From the NCBI GenBank assembly GCA_027596035.1, contig JADGJA010000101.1:1-42764 (forward strand): 42,764 bases of DNA, in the 5' to 3' direction. This DNA comes from Thoreauomyces humboldtii (taxonomy: Eukaryota; Chytridiomycota; Chytridiomycetes; Spizellomycetales; Powellomycetaceae). Both the position numbers and the translations under genes were made by a program. Below, piece by piece: positions 1 to 10,511 of this stretch (its first letter is position 1; each line of letters begins with the position of its first letter). The notes beneath the pieces were generated by a model. It searched no databases, had not been told where the DNA came from, and worked only from the letters and a program-made list of their open reading frames with translations.

Positions 1-480
1 GCCACTGCGAAGACCAGATGAACATCGACACCGAGTCGCAGTGGGCGTACTGGGACGGTCGGCGTAACTTTTACGAGTCCAAGAAGGGTTACCTCCAGAC
101 CCAGATCGGCAACTCCGACGGCGATGACAAGCCCAACATGAACCTGGTTGGCCCTGCTGGTCCCTGGTTAGCCCCGGCTCTCAGTCCTTCAGATCGTTGC
201 TTGCCGGTGTGGTGACTTGTAGGCTTGCCATGCCCACCACTCTCTAGCGATGGTCCTGAAGGATCTGCTGAAGCTTGGGGCCGATCAGAGGCTGCATCTT
301 TTCAACCGTCTTGAGGAATTTGACGCTTGGATCATGGACAAGGGATCGTGCATTCTCCCATGCCCCGGAGAAGTTCAAGGGTGCCGAACCTGGTCTGGTG
401 GCAGAGTGGGTCAAGCGGAGGCCTCACAGGATACCCGGGATACTTCCAGACTGGGTATTATCCACAGACCGGAATCCATA
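1..480 (+). CDS. Unrecognised coding segment, 5' partial
   Basis: An open frame enters from the left edge and runs to 215, with a coding-looking stretch (residues ESQWAYWDGRRNFYESKKGY) up to about position 140. After that the frame becomes unconvincing, which suggests a splice site near 140-165. A second coding-looking stretch lies at about 385-500 and contains GYPGYFQTGYYPQTG. I could not join the two confidently or assign a family. Several frame changes between 240 and 500 could be introns or sequence errors, and the neighbouring mL44 gene shows the same problem. The pieces could belong to one gene ending just before mL44. No function is proposed. Confidence 0.35.
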
Positions 481-503
481 CTCTCAACACCCTCTTCGGG
501 AGC

Positions 504-1498
504 ATGGTTCGCCTGGTTCCCTCCTCCTTCACCGTCCTTTCCTTTACTTCAGCACAACCATTGGTGTCCAAAGCCAAACCATTACCGGTCGATTCCAACC
601 ACCGCCACCATCCGTCCCCTGACCACCCGGCCGCGACCGCCCATCCTCGCCCCGTCAGGAACAGCACCACACGGACCAAACGGCAGCTCTCGACGAATTC
701 GCGAAACGAATGACATTGTCCTCTGCGAACCGTCCCCCCTCGTCTCGGCACTGAAGCATCCGTCCTTTGCCAACACAGTGGGTCGGAGCACGCGAGAGCC
801 GCGTTCTTGTGTAGGACGGTGGGTCTTGGGGGTCAGTAAGCTGGGTGGCTGTTGGGGCTGACGATGAGGGATTCGGAACCGTGTAGGGGAAAAGGTGTTA
901 GTCCCCGCCGACGCCTTGGACTCTGTCATCCAGCAGTTGATGGGTCCGCATGCGATCAAGACGTTGGCGAAGAGGATGGGTGTTCCCAGCGTCATGCGAT
1001 GGCAGGTACGCGAAAAAATACCAAAAACCCCCCGCCATCCCATTTTCCTTTGAGAGATGGGCCCACATGTTCCACCCATTCAGGTCAACGAAACGAATCT
1101 GGGCAACACCGACGGCCAAGTCACAACCTCCGTAATCCACGCGCTGATAGGGACCATCGAACCAGGACCAGGGCGCATCGGCCACCGAAGCGTTCGTGAG
1201 GACCCACGTTCTCGATCGACCCTTCGACCTCGACCTGCATCGTAGGTTCCTCCGTCCCAAGGCGCTGCTGCAGACGATCCATGACAGCGGAGCCACCACC
1301 GCAACATCCCCGTTCCTCGCCGATTTTATCTCAACAACCCTGCGCCCCAAGGCCTGCGGTATGCTACTCGCAGGCGGCCAGCCCACGACAATCATCGCCA
1401 AAGGCACTATGACGGCCGAGACCACGTCGGGCACCCACTTGCCTTGCACCGCGCGACGGTCGACGGTGAGGGGGACGGGGGCGGTGAAGGTTTTGTGA
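504..1498 (+). pseudogene. mrpl3: Mitochondrial ribosomal protein mL44 (MRPL3-type), frame-disrupted
   Basis: The product is a large-subunit mitoribosomal protein built on an inactive RNase III-like fold. The start near 504 gives a basic, Ser-rich leader that would suit mitochondrial import. An intron seems to end at 658 (branch site CTGAC near 620). The body then shows ALDEFAKRM, the family signature ALKHPSF near 750, a degenerate ARAAFL...GLGG segment, VIQQLMGPHAIKTLAKRMG (905-990), an intron at 1006-1082, HALIG, and QGASATEAFVRTHVLDRPFD. This is the order seen in fungal mL44. Reading through needs one-base shifts near 735 (a C6 run), 786 (a GGG run) and 1161 (a CC), besides introns near 831-886 and 1006-1082. 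Because each shift is in or beside a homopolymer, sequencing error is as likely as true decay. The 3' end is uncertain. Confidence 0.5.
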
Positions 1499-1817
1499 GC
1501 GGCCAGTGACGCCCATTCTTTCTCGATAGCGACACGCCAAAGGGATGCTTCCGGGTTGTCGGTCGAGACGCCCTCCTCATACCTGCATGGTTCGGGTCGA
1601 TCGGACGTGGCAGGGCCCTTGTCAGATGTTTCGACTGATGGACCGGGTGATATTCATGATGGTTCGGTTGACGCGCCGCCCCGCGATCCCGTTCTGTTCG
1701 GAGGTGTTCGGTAATGCTTGGAAAGGCGACACCCAGGTCTGGAATCCAAAACCACTAGGACACTATGTGGGCTGCTTTCCGTCATCCAACGCATGAAAGC
1801 GCACATGCAATACGATA

Positions 1818-4418
1818 TCATAATATTTCAAAAATTTGTGTTTGTGCAACTTTTCCACCCTTGGTCCCGTAGACCTGCAACGGGATAACGCAGTCGAACG
1901 CCTCGACCTTTGCGGTGGGGACCGCGTGTCTGTGTACAAAGCTGGCGTTGTTGGCCGACTGAAAATGCAGCCGTCTGTCATTTCCTGTGATGAACTCGAT
2001 CCGTAACGACCATTTCACCGAGGCTACAGATCATGCCGGAGAGTCAGAGGCGAGAAGAGAGGCCATCGAAACGGTTGGGTCGAGTGCTGAGGCTTACCGG
2101 CTGATGTGTCAAAATTTGGCGAGGCAGTCAGCGGAATGAAGAGCTCAATGCCGATACGTTTGGTGCCGAGAGTGTATCGATGTTGCTCGGCGTATACGCG
2201 GCGGATGAGAGGTGCGGATTCCTCCGCAGGCCGGACAGCGCACTCGTCTGCTACGCCCTCTTGGCATTCGAGGAAAGCTGAAAACTGTCGTTGGCAAGCT
2301 CCTGTTAGACTGAGAAGTTGGCCTTGGCTACTTTGTGCAGCATGCGTACATACCCGAAAACAGGGTATCTTGCTATTGGTGAAATCAAGGACCCCCATGA
2401 CTGTCTCGCCCAGGCGGTACACGTTGCGCTGCAATGTCAGCTGCGTAACATGATCCGCATTCTTGCAAATGTCGTACGCGGCTAGCACAAGACAACGCGG
2501 TCAGGCTTATTGTGAAAGCGTGTATGACCCTTTTGATAACTCACCGTTTTTGGATATCTGACACCGCATTGTGGTACGCTGTAGACAGTCCATCATTTCC
2601 TCACGGTCGACCAGAGAGGCGGCGTAATGGTCTCGCGACTTTGGCTTTGTGGGTGACTCTGTCAGCTTCGTCAACAAGAGAGCAAAAGCAAACATGTCGC
2701 GGTATAGCCAAGAATTGAGGTTCTTTCCACCAACCTAGTTGAACGTCATGCCCGGCGTGACTGGCAGAATAGTGCGTCTCTTCAACAATCGTTGACTCGT
2801 CCTTCGTAAACACAGCCGGGCTTAAAAGCTCATAAACCGGCCGAGATCCGTCACCTATTCATCATGCATTCGCAACGTGAGCAACACTGTATATGCTGTA
2901 TTTCCGTGATGGCATGACTTACCTCTTACGAAACTGAAGACCCGAAAGGGTAGTTGGAAGACCTGGGACTTGAGAGATGTCCCGCCTCTTTGAATTCCGA
3001 CAACCAACTTATACGAAAAGCGGATGACTTTACCCTTATGCGAGGGAGGTAAGGATTTGGGAAGCACAATTTCGTACTTGTCTGCATCGAGAGAGGAGGT
3101 GTAAGGAAAGAACCTAAAAGCCACGCTCTGGAAGGGACACTTACAAGTTTGGCTTTGACCAGGAGCTAACGCCATATTTGTGAACAGAATGGAAGGAGGA
3201 GTCCCGTAAACCGGCAAGCTCTTTGAATCCGGGTCTGCTATTCGAAATGCCCGGACGGGTCTTGATAAGCGGTTTGTCCCGACATGGCTGGCGAAGGACG
3301 ACCATACTCCACACACCTCCAGTTCTCCCGGGGCTACCGTCCTGTTTGGCGGTAACCCCCAAAGTTCCACCTCCGCCGACCGCCCCCGCGGGTCGGTACA
3401 TGATAGTTGACTTTAACGGGTTGAATACGTTCATTTTTATGAAGGACGGATCAGCGGAAAACTCTCCAGTCATCTGTGCATAGCCCCAAGCAATCGTCTC
3501 GTTTTTCGCAACGTACGGCGAAGGCGCCGAGCCATGATTCGTATGCCCTGGATCATGAAAGGCGCGAGGTGCTGGAGAATACGGCGCTCTGAGATCAGAA
3601 GTTGAGCTCGAGGGCGTGAGAAAGGAATTCTGGTCCAAGGCGACGCGGGATCTCGCAGGCTCTGTGCCCGCCACCACGTGAAGAGATATTCGCTTTCCGC
3701 CAGCCTCCTCCGATTGACTCTCTTCTGGGACAGCCTTAGCGTTCTCAACATCGGGCTTGCTACCGCCGTTACTACCCATAGAGTCCTGACTCCGTTGTAA
3801 CGAGAGGGATGAATCTCTCTCCGGTATCGGTATTGGTGTTGACGCCGAGCCGGAAGAAACAGCTGAGCGGAGGGAAGAGAGAGAGAGGGACCGTCGGAGT
3901 AACTGTGTGATGCTCAGATTCTCGATCACTGCAGGACGCGGAGGAGCACCGTTCTGCGTTGACGGTTTCTGCGTAGCTGCCTCGTTTGCCCGGGATGCCT
4001 GTCCCGGTCGCGTGATGGACGGTCGCCCCGAAGTCCCACTGCTTCTGCTGGTACGACGATTGTCGGCGTGCGGGTTTTCGACCAAAACGTCGTCGAGGTT
4101 ACCGAAGCTGTCCTCGAGCTCCAAGTCGCGCTGCGACTTGACCTCTGGAGCTACATGAGGTCCGACAGGAGTCTGTGATGCCAAGGGCGAGCTGCTTGCT
4201 GGAGGTAAACCATGCGATTTGGGGCGATCTTTGCGCCGAGCCAGGAATGCAGGCTGTTTGGGATGGGTGGTGACAGAACGCAAAGCTGGTGGGTTGTTGA
4301 AGGCTGATGAGATCGAGTTGAGGAAGGTGAGGTGACAGGTAAAGGTCTCTCCGGCAAAGAAGACGCCGTCGCTTCCACGTGGAAGGTTGCCCAGCTTGAC
4401 GGTCAAGATGACCACCAT
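1818..4418 (-). CDS. rgp1: Rgp1-type subunit of the Ric1-Rgp1 Golgi GEF
   Basis: Rgp1 forms with Ric1 the nucleotide exchange factor for Ypt6/Rab6 at the Golgi. The ATG at 4418 opens an arrestin-like strand region (VFFAGETFTCHLTFLNS). About 250 Ser/Pro/Arg-rich, probably disordered residues follow, then the conserved WGYAQMTGEFSADPSFIK. The gene must be spliced. Inferred introns include about 3270-3340 (GTATGG...TAG), about 3083-3146 (GTAAGT...GCAG, joining GQSQTY to KYEIVLPK), one after SFVR near 2925, one after CQISKN near 2550, one near 2290-2350, and one after NFDTSA near 2040-2105. The joined product has PPSILF, LPPSHKGKVIRFSYKLVVG, YRLGETVMGVLDF, and a final VKWSLRIEFITG...FDCVIPLQVYG block, all in family order. 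The long insert is longer than in yeast. A short upstream exon cannot be excluded. Ric1 is not in the window. Confidence 0.85.
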
Positions 4419-5224
4419 TCCCCGAACGCGGCGATCTCGGGAGGGGAGTTGATCACTTCCAGCCCTGTTTCAAGCACCACTTTTTTGGAGGATCGCCCTC
4501 TATGTCTCCGACGTGCGGGTTGTGGAACGCTTCCGGTATTATCAAGAATTGCGTCCTCGTGAGAAGATGGTGGGAGGAAGGTCTGAGGAAGGAGGTCCAG
4601 AGAGTCATGAACGCGCAGGCTGTCGACCCTCGTCCCCTCGCTCGTGTCAGTGCCGCCTTCCATCTGGCGGAACGCTCAATTCATCTTGGTCTTCAGGGAC
4701 AGGAGTCGCAGGACGACCATAGAGCAGCAAGCAGCACGTCTGTCTCGTAGGAGTTTAATGTGTGGGAGTTTATGTGCTATGTATCGAGAAGACGGCGAAG
4801 TCAGGATCACGTCTATCTAAAGCCAAAAAGTACGACGGAACAGACCACGAGGATCTACCGGATCGCAGAAAGGATAGATATCAGGAGAGCATCCCCCTCT
4901 AGGATCGCGACCCATCCCTCCCTTTCCTCAAAACCGCCCTGATCTCGGCGGACGCCCACGCCAGACTCGTCCTCTTGGGAGATCCCGCCCCTCGCTCATT
5001 CACCGACCTCACGACCCGGATGGTACCGGGGAAGTCATCTCCATCCGCATCGTCGGTCTCCGCCTTTCTTCTACGTCCTCGCTGTCCGTGGAGTGCGTCA
5101 AGGGTTCGATGACAGGAACGGCAAAACGGATTTCTGATGAACACCATGAGATGTGCGTGATTGGAATTTTCGTCCACGTAAGCGCCAAACCCTCCCCACC
5201 ACTCTCCACCCTGTTTCCCCGCTT
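4419..5224. other. Spacer between rgp1 start and ubc13 end; possible small plus-strand gene
   Basis: There is no confident gene here. Both strands have short open frames near 4400-4750. On the plus strand, one frame from about 4792 to 5100 looks coding (KAKKYDGTDHEDLPDRRKDR, then LKTALISADAHARLVLLGD). It is interrupted by an in-frame TAG at about 4900-4902. I recognise no family in it. The region must also hold the rgp1 promoter and the ubc13 3' end. Confidence 0.3.
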
Positions 5225-6142
5225 TCAAGCATGGGCGTATTGAGCGGTCCAGTTGCGTGCTAGAAAATCAAGTGTCAGAGACGTTGCCCTGTGAGATAGA
5301 TCGATAAAAAAAGTCATATTCCTGTACCAGTCTGAATGGCATCCTTCTCGTTCTCCTTCCAGTGCTGAGCAACGTCGTTGGCCAATGGGTCATCGGGGTT
5401 CGGCGCCGACAGGAGGGCCTGTATGGAGAGGAGGACGGTACGGATCTGCAACGCCGGAGACCATTTGTCTGTTTTTCCGACCGAACCATGTGGCATGAGG
5501 AAAGGTTCGACCGCATAGACGCACACGGGGGGAAGCACACACCTTTGAGGATGTCGAGACAGATGCGACCAAGCTTGTCGATGTTGGGATGATATATCTT
5601 TGTCAGGAACCGGACTTTTGGTGGTGCCATTGGGTACTCTTCGGGGAGGAACAGTTCGAGTTTGAACTCGCCGCCTGTGACAAACAGACGAGACGACAAA
5701 CAAGAAACGTTAGGTCCTCGCTGGGCCCCCAGTTTGCAGCCTTTCAAAACCAGTGTTCCAGATCTCGGATCGGCAGAGCTCTTCCGTTTGCAGCATTCCG
5801 TTGATGGTTCCATCCCCGCCCCGCCCTTAGCCTCCTCCGAGCAAGACGCACCTTCGAAGGGCGACTGTTGTGGTCCCGAGATGATGACATCAAAGTATCG
5901 CAGATTGTCGTCGTGAGGGATGGCGTTAATTCCGGGCGCGGGTTCGGCCATGAGTCGTTCCGTCTCCTAAGCGATTCCAGGCCAAAGGGTCAGTGAAATT
6001 CGTTGTCATCTTGGAGACCAGAGCATGCCGACGAGGGAGGACTTTTCAGAGATGCAACGTGTGGGAAAGACCACTTGAGGCGAACTTTATCACTGCGACG
6101 AGGACGGCACTTTACCTTGATGATGCGCTTGGGCAAGGCCAT
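5225..6142 (-). CDS. ubc13: Ubiquitin-conjugating enzyme E2 Ubc13
   Basis: Ubc13 with an Mms2/Uev1 partner makes Lys63-linked ubiquitin chains in DNA damage tolerance and signalling. Five exons can be joined: MALPKRIIK (6116-6142), ETERLMAEP...QSPFEG ending at 5852, [14 protein letters not shown]...CLDILK starting at 5675, [20 protein letters not shown], and a last exon 5225-5259 after a 68-nt intron (5260-5327). The product is about 150 residues, the normal length. The HPN motif and the catalytic Cys (in [10 protein letters not shown], near residue 87) are intact, as is the [13 protein letters not shown] loop. A plain open-frame reading gives a longer wrong protein because it runs through introns. 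The gene is divergent from the SH3-septin gene, with 171 bp between the start codons. The Uev partner is not in the window. Confidence 0.95.
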
Positions 6143-6313
6143 GATTGCTGGGCGATTGCGGGTTTGTTTCGAAGCTTTGGAATGGGGATGGAAGGCGTCG
6201 CTCGTGGCTGGTTGGTGAGGGTCATCACGTTTCGCCGCTTCTCGCCGCTCCTCAAAGCACACCGTCTCTTGGCATCGGGATTTTCCTACTCGCAATCACT
6301 AGCTTCCATCGGT
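6143..6313. promoter_or_regulatory. Shared divergent promoter, ubc13 / SH3-septin gene
   Basis: Only 171 bp separate the two outward-facing start codons, so both core promoters must lie here or within the first introns. I see no clear TATA box or other named element. Confidence 0.4.
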
Positions 6314-7873
6314 ATGAGCGACACAAAGATCGTCATAGGGCAACGGTACAAGGCAAGCGCTTCCTACCAGCCAAACCATGGGGACGAAATAAGGCTCGTC
6401 GCAGGTGAGCAACTGGCGTTCCCACCGTCCGGGAATTCCTCTTCCGTCACTGACAACCGACTATCTTGCTTGCTTCAGGTCAAATAGTATCCGCTCTGCA
6501 CTCTTACGACGACGGATGGGTGCTAGGAAAGAACGAGATCACGCAGGTAGGTGCCACGCTCCATGGCACACCTTGGCGCCCATAGGCGGCCTGAAACTTA
6601 CTGAGACCGGGCTCGACTAGGAAACGGGTCTCCTTCCTGGCAATTTCTTGGTACCCATCGACGCTCCAGACGCCAACTCCCTCCAACGAGCCGAAAAGAA
6701 GGTCGCTGACAAGCGGAAATCGTCCATGCAGCCTATGGCAGCCCAGGTTGCCGCTGCAAGCGCGGGCGACGAATCGGACCAGTCGGATGACCCTGACTCA
6801 CCCGCGGTACTCGCCAAAGTAGCGGCCCGCACCGTGGCATCCTTCTCCGTGTCGGATCTTCCGAGCGGTACGCCAGCCGGGCCGGTGAAACCACCAGCGC
6901 AGGGGTCGGACCCGACTCAGCAGGATCAGGAAGACGCTAGCAAAAAGCTGGCAGACATTGCAGCACGCAAGGATCAAGCCATCAAGATTCCCTCAAACAT
7001 AGAAAGCTTGAAGCTTCTTTTTGTTGGAGACGCTGGAATTGGCAGGAGCGCACTCATTCGCTCCTTTCTGAAAGCGGTCGAAGTGGTCGAGTCGACCGCG
7101 CCCAAAATCATCGAAAACGCCGCCCTTCCCATCACGCAAACTCTTGCATCCACCATTCCCCTCTCTCACCTCCACACTGGCGAGGACAAGCTCAACCTCT
7201 CATTCTTGGAACCTCCTGGGTTGGGCTCGCAAATTGACGCGATGCGGGTCATCCGTCCTACCGTCGAGTTCAACACGCGGCAGTTCCAAGAAACCGATCG
7301 TGTTTTCGTACGAGAGAACAGCATACCTGACGCCACTATTCTTCGGTTTCTCAACTCGGGCACTGGTGCACATACACACGTGGACGTATGTGTGTACGCC
7401 ATCCTGCACCGCTTGAAGGTAAAGACCAGCTGCTCTACGTAGGTTGAACCTACCCCGTACTTACAGGTTGATGGGTTTAGGCGGTCGATCTTGAGTACAT
7501 GCGGCAGTTGGCGCCAGGGGTCGTGCTAGTGCCCGTCATCGTGAAATCCGACACGATGCGACCGAGCGAAGTGTTTGCGCTGAAGGTGTCTATCCTGGAG
7601 GAGCTTTGGCGGGCGGGGATCGAGGTGTATGGATTTGGACTTTCGCACGCCGAACTACTGCAAGTAGCGAAAGCGGGTGTGTCAGGCGCGGTCCCCTTCG
7701 CAGTATCCAATCTCGCGCAAGGGCAGGGTGAGGAGGACCACCACGGGGCGGCATCCAGCGGGATCGTGGATGAGTTTGACGCCTTGAAAGATCACATCTT
7801 TTATCGCGCGGATGAACTCAGGCAGAAGACTGCACAAAAGTTTGTCAGCTGGCGGTCGGCTACAAAATCATAA
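6314..7873 (+). CDS. SH3 domain plus septin-like GTPase fusion protein
   Basis: Four exons (6314-6404, 6479-6546, 6621-7418, 7481-7873; the sum is 1350 nt) give 449 residues with clean GT...AG introns. Residues about 8-66 form an SH3 domain: YQPNHGDEIRL, then YDDGWVLGKNEITQETGLLP and GNFL. About 100 acidic/Ala/Pro-rich linker residues follow. From about residue 183 a septin-type G domain begins (LLFVGDAGIGRSALIRSFL). It continues with a G3-like EPPGLGS near 250, DVCVYAILHRLKAVDLEYM, and LVPVIVKSDT plus ILEELWRAGIEVYGFG, closely matching the septin G4 region and what follows it. The P-loop lysine is Arg (GRS) and the G3 Asp is Glu, so nucleotide handling may differ from true septins. No C-terminal coiled coil is evident. 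Function is not established; a membrane-cytoskeleton scaffold role is an inference. Confidence 0.85.
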
Positions 7874-8275
7874 TAACATTTGCTCGTCGACGCGGTATTC
7901 TCAATATGGTTCATCAGTAGACATCCAACAGCTTTTCAAGCACACCTTTCCACCCACAAAGCCCCAGGATTGCGCTGGAAGAGGGAGCACGCCCTTGGGT
8001 CGACCGTCACTGTGCTCTGAACGATGATTGACATTGTGACGACGGCCAGAAGGGAGGATTGCTGCGCATCTCTTCCGACTTGCTCAGAGGCTCAGCTGCC
8101 GAAAAGCGCGTGTTCGCGCTTTCCCCCTCTTTCTTCCTCGGTCCCTTGTTGCTTCCTTCTCACCAGGCGGCGTCTACGTTTCAGCATACTGTATACATCA
8201 TCACTTCAGATTCCACCAAACGCACACGTTGTCATCTGAAGGCCAACCCTCCCCTGCCGCAAGGAGTCAAGGCCA
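7874..8275. other. Intergenic, upstream of ift52
   Basis: About 400 bases lie between two plus-strand genes. The stretch is pyrimidine-rich before the ift52 start, as expected of a 5' leader. No further gene or clear promoter motif is seen. Confidence 0.4.
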
Positions 8276-10288
8276 ATGCTTTCGTCAGAGCCATCGACAT
8301 ACAACCTCAAGGGTCCGGCAGGCATCTCTGGTCAGACAGCTGCCAGCATGTCCGGGTTCTCTGCCTCTCCCGCTTCGCGGATCACCAAAACCAGCAGCTT
8401 TCCCAGCGCGACCCCAGTTGCCGCCGGAGACGATGTCGCAGGAAAAGGGGTCATCAATGTTCTGTTCAACATCAGCAAAAAGGAGGGTGTGACGCCAGGG
8501 AGCGGGTTCAAGGGCTTGCAGCGAAGGTTGCGCAACGGTTACAAGATTGGACTGTAAGCGCTGCCCAGATTCTTCTGGGAGTCGGGAAAAAGTCTGGCCC
8601 TTGACCCTAGGAGAAACCTTGGTCTCTTTCCAGTTACAAGGACGAAATGAGCGCTGCCAAGTTGCAAGATACACAGCTGCTGGTGTTTGGTGCACCGCGG
8701 GAAAAGTTTACAATGGCCGAGGTACGTCACGATCCGACATTATTCCGAACACCCTGTCGTCGGTAACACAAAGTCATCTCAGTTCAGTGCTCTCAAATCG
8801 TACATGGATCGAGGAGGGTCCATACTTTATCTTGCCGGGGAAGGTGGAGAGTCTACTAACGAGACCAACTTCAACTACCTGCTTGAGGAGTACGGGATGA
8901 TGGTCAACGCTGGTACAAGACTTTTTTCGCGAGAGCGCCGCGGTGTCGATTCGCTGCTCCCTAAAACTCGTGCGTCCTCACAGATGCGGTCGCGAGGACG
9001 GTATTTTACAAATACTACCATCCGAAAGAGGTCTACGTCACCAACGGTGTGCTGAACCGGGAGATCAATCGAGCCGCAGGGAAGCGGATAGGAGGCGCCG
9101 GATCGGGAGGGGATCACACGGCCTCCGAACCATCATCCAACAACAATGCTAAATTCAATCCCAGGTGCCCGATCAGAAAACCTATGTCAGGGCGGGATGT
9201 CTTCTGACTCTTCTTTGGTCACCGTATCTGTGTTTCCAGCAATCTGACTTTTGTTTACGCTTACGGTGCCACACTGAACGTCCAGAAGCCCGCCATACCT
9301 ATCCTTTCGTCCGGGACTGTATCTTATCCCTTGAATCGACCAGTCGGCGCTGCATACGTGCATCCGGTAAGTCTGCTGATATCCGACACTCTTGGTCATC
9401 TACATGCATCCTAATCCCATCGCTGTCTAGAATGGGCGTGGAAAGTTGGTAGTGGTCGGGTCGGCAGCGATGTTTTCGGATGCTTACATAGACAAGGAGG
9501 AGAACGGCAAACTCCTAGATGTCCTGGTTCAGTTTTGCACTACTGGTATGAGCTATTGCGCGGCGATCTTATCAGAAAACATGACTGACAGCGACGCTCT
9601 CGATTCTAGATAAGATTACGCTCAACAGCATAGACGCCAACGAGCCAGATGTAAGTATTCCGTCTGCCGAAATTGGTCGGTCAGGTTGAGCACTAACTCA
9701 GGCTTACTCCGAAGATTTCCGACTACCACTACCTCCCCGAAACCGCACAGCTTTCCACGACGTTGCGGTCATGTCTTCAAGAGAGCGAGGAGCTGCCAAA
9801 AGACTTCACAACCTTGTTCGACATGTCGCTATTCCAGTTTGATACTGGCCTGATACCAGCCGCGGTCGCCGCGTATGGGCAGCTTGGCGTGAAGAAGGAG
9901 CCTCTTACTCTCATCCAACCTCAGGTAGTTTTGTGCTGACTTAACATGCATATCTTTTGGTGTGCTGATGACCTCTTACGCTTTTACAACCTAGTTTGAA
10001 ACTCCTCTCCCACCTCTCCGTCCTGCCACATTCCCACCCAATCTCGTCGACCTGCCACCACCGTCCCTTGACCTCTTTGACCTCGATGACGCGTTCGCCT
10101 CCGACCGCGTACGACTCGCTCAACTGACCAACAAGTGCACGGACGACGACTTGGAGTACTACGTCCGAGAATGCGGAGCCATTCTTGGCGTTAGCGACAG
10201 GTTGGACGAAGGCAAGAGGGAGGCCAAGCATGTGCTCGAGTTTGTGTTCAGGAGTATCGTCAACTGGAAGAAGCTAAACCAAGGCTGA
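8276..10288 (+). CDS. ift52: Intraflagellar transport protein IFT52
   Basis: IFT52 is a core subunit of the IFT-B complex that carries cargo along the flagellar axoneme during assembly. The ATG at 8276 precedes a Ser/Gly-rich leader, then VLFNISKKEGVTPGSGFKGL. After an intron at 8554-8633 comes YKDEMSAAKLQ...FGAPREKFTMAE (to 8721), followed by FSALKSYMDRGGSILYLAGE, GESTNETNFNYLLEEYGMMV, YYHPKEVYVTNGVLNREI, a Gly/Ser/Asn-rich insert, NLTFVYAYGATLNVQKPAIP, and NGRGKLVVVGSAAMFSDAYI. The C-terminal part (DYHYLPET, PELP-like ELPKDFTTLFD, PPNLVDLPPPSLDLFDLDD) also fits the family. At least seven short introns are present. It faces the flagellar gene drc3 tail to tail, 223 bp apart. This is firm evidence that the organism builds a flagellum. 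Confidence 0.95.
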
Positions 10289-10511
10289 GGCCTACCACCA
10301 GCGAATTCGTTTCATTGTCATTCTTGCTCAATCACGATACGTACTCTAGACGAATGAGGGTTTTCGAGCAAAGCATTCTTCGATTCCTGGTTTGCGCAAG
10401 GTTCGAAGAGCCTGCCCATGTTTCCAAGTGTTGAAGAGAACAGTGTTTCGAGACAAAATATACAGTTTTTAAGTTCAATACAGGCTCACAGTAGCCCGCC
10501 TCCATCTGCGT

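Noticed and set aside
5268..5951. A 227-residue Ubc13-like protein read straight through
   Set aside because: The extra residues are translated introns. Splicing at GT...AG sites restores the normal 150-residue E2.
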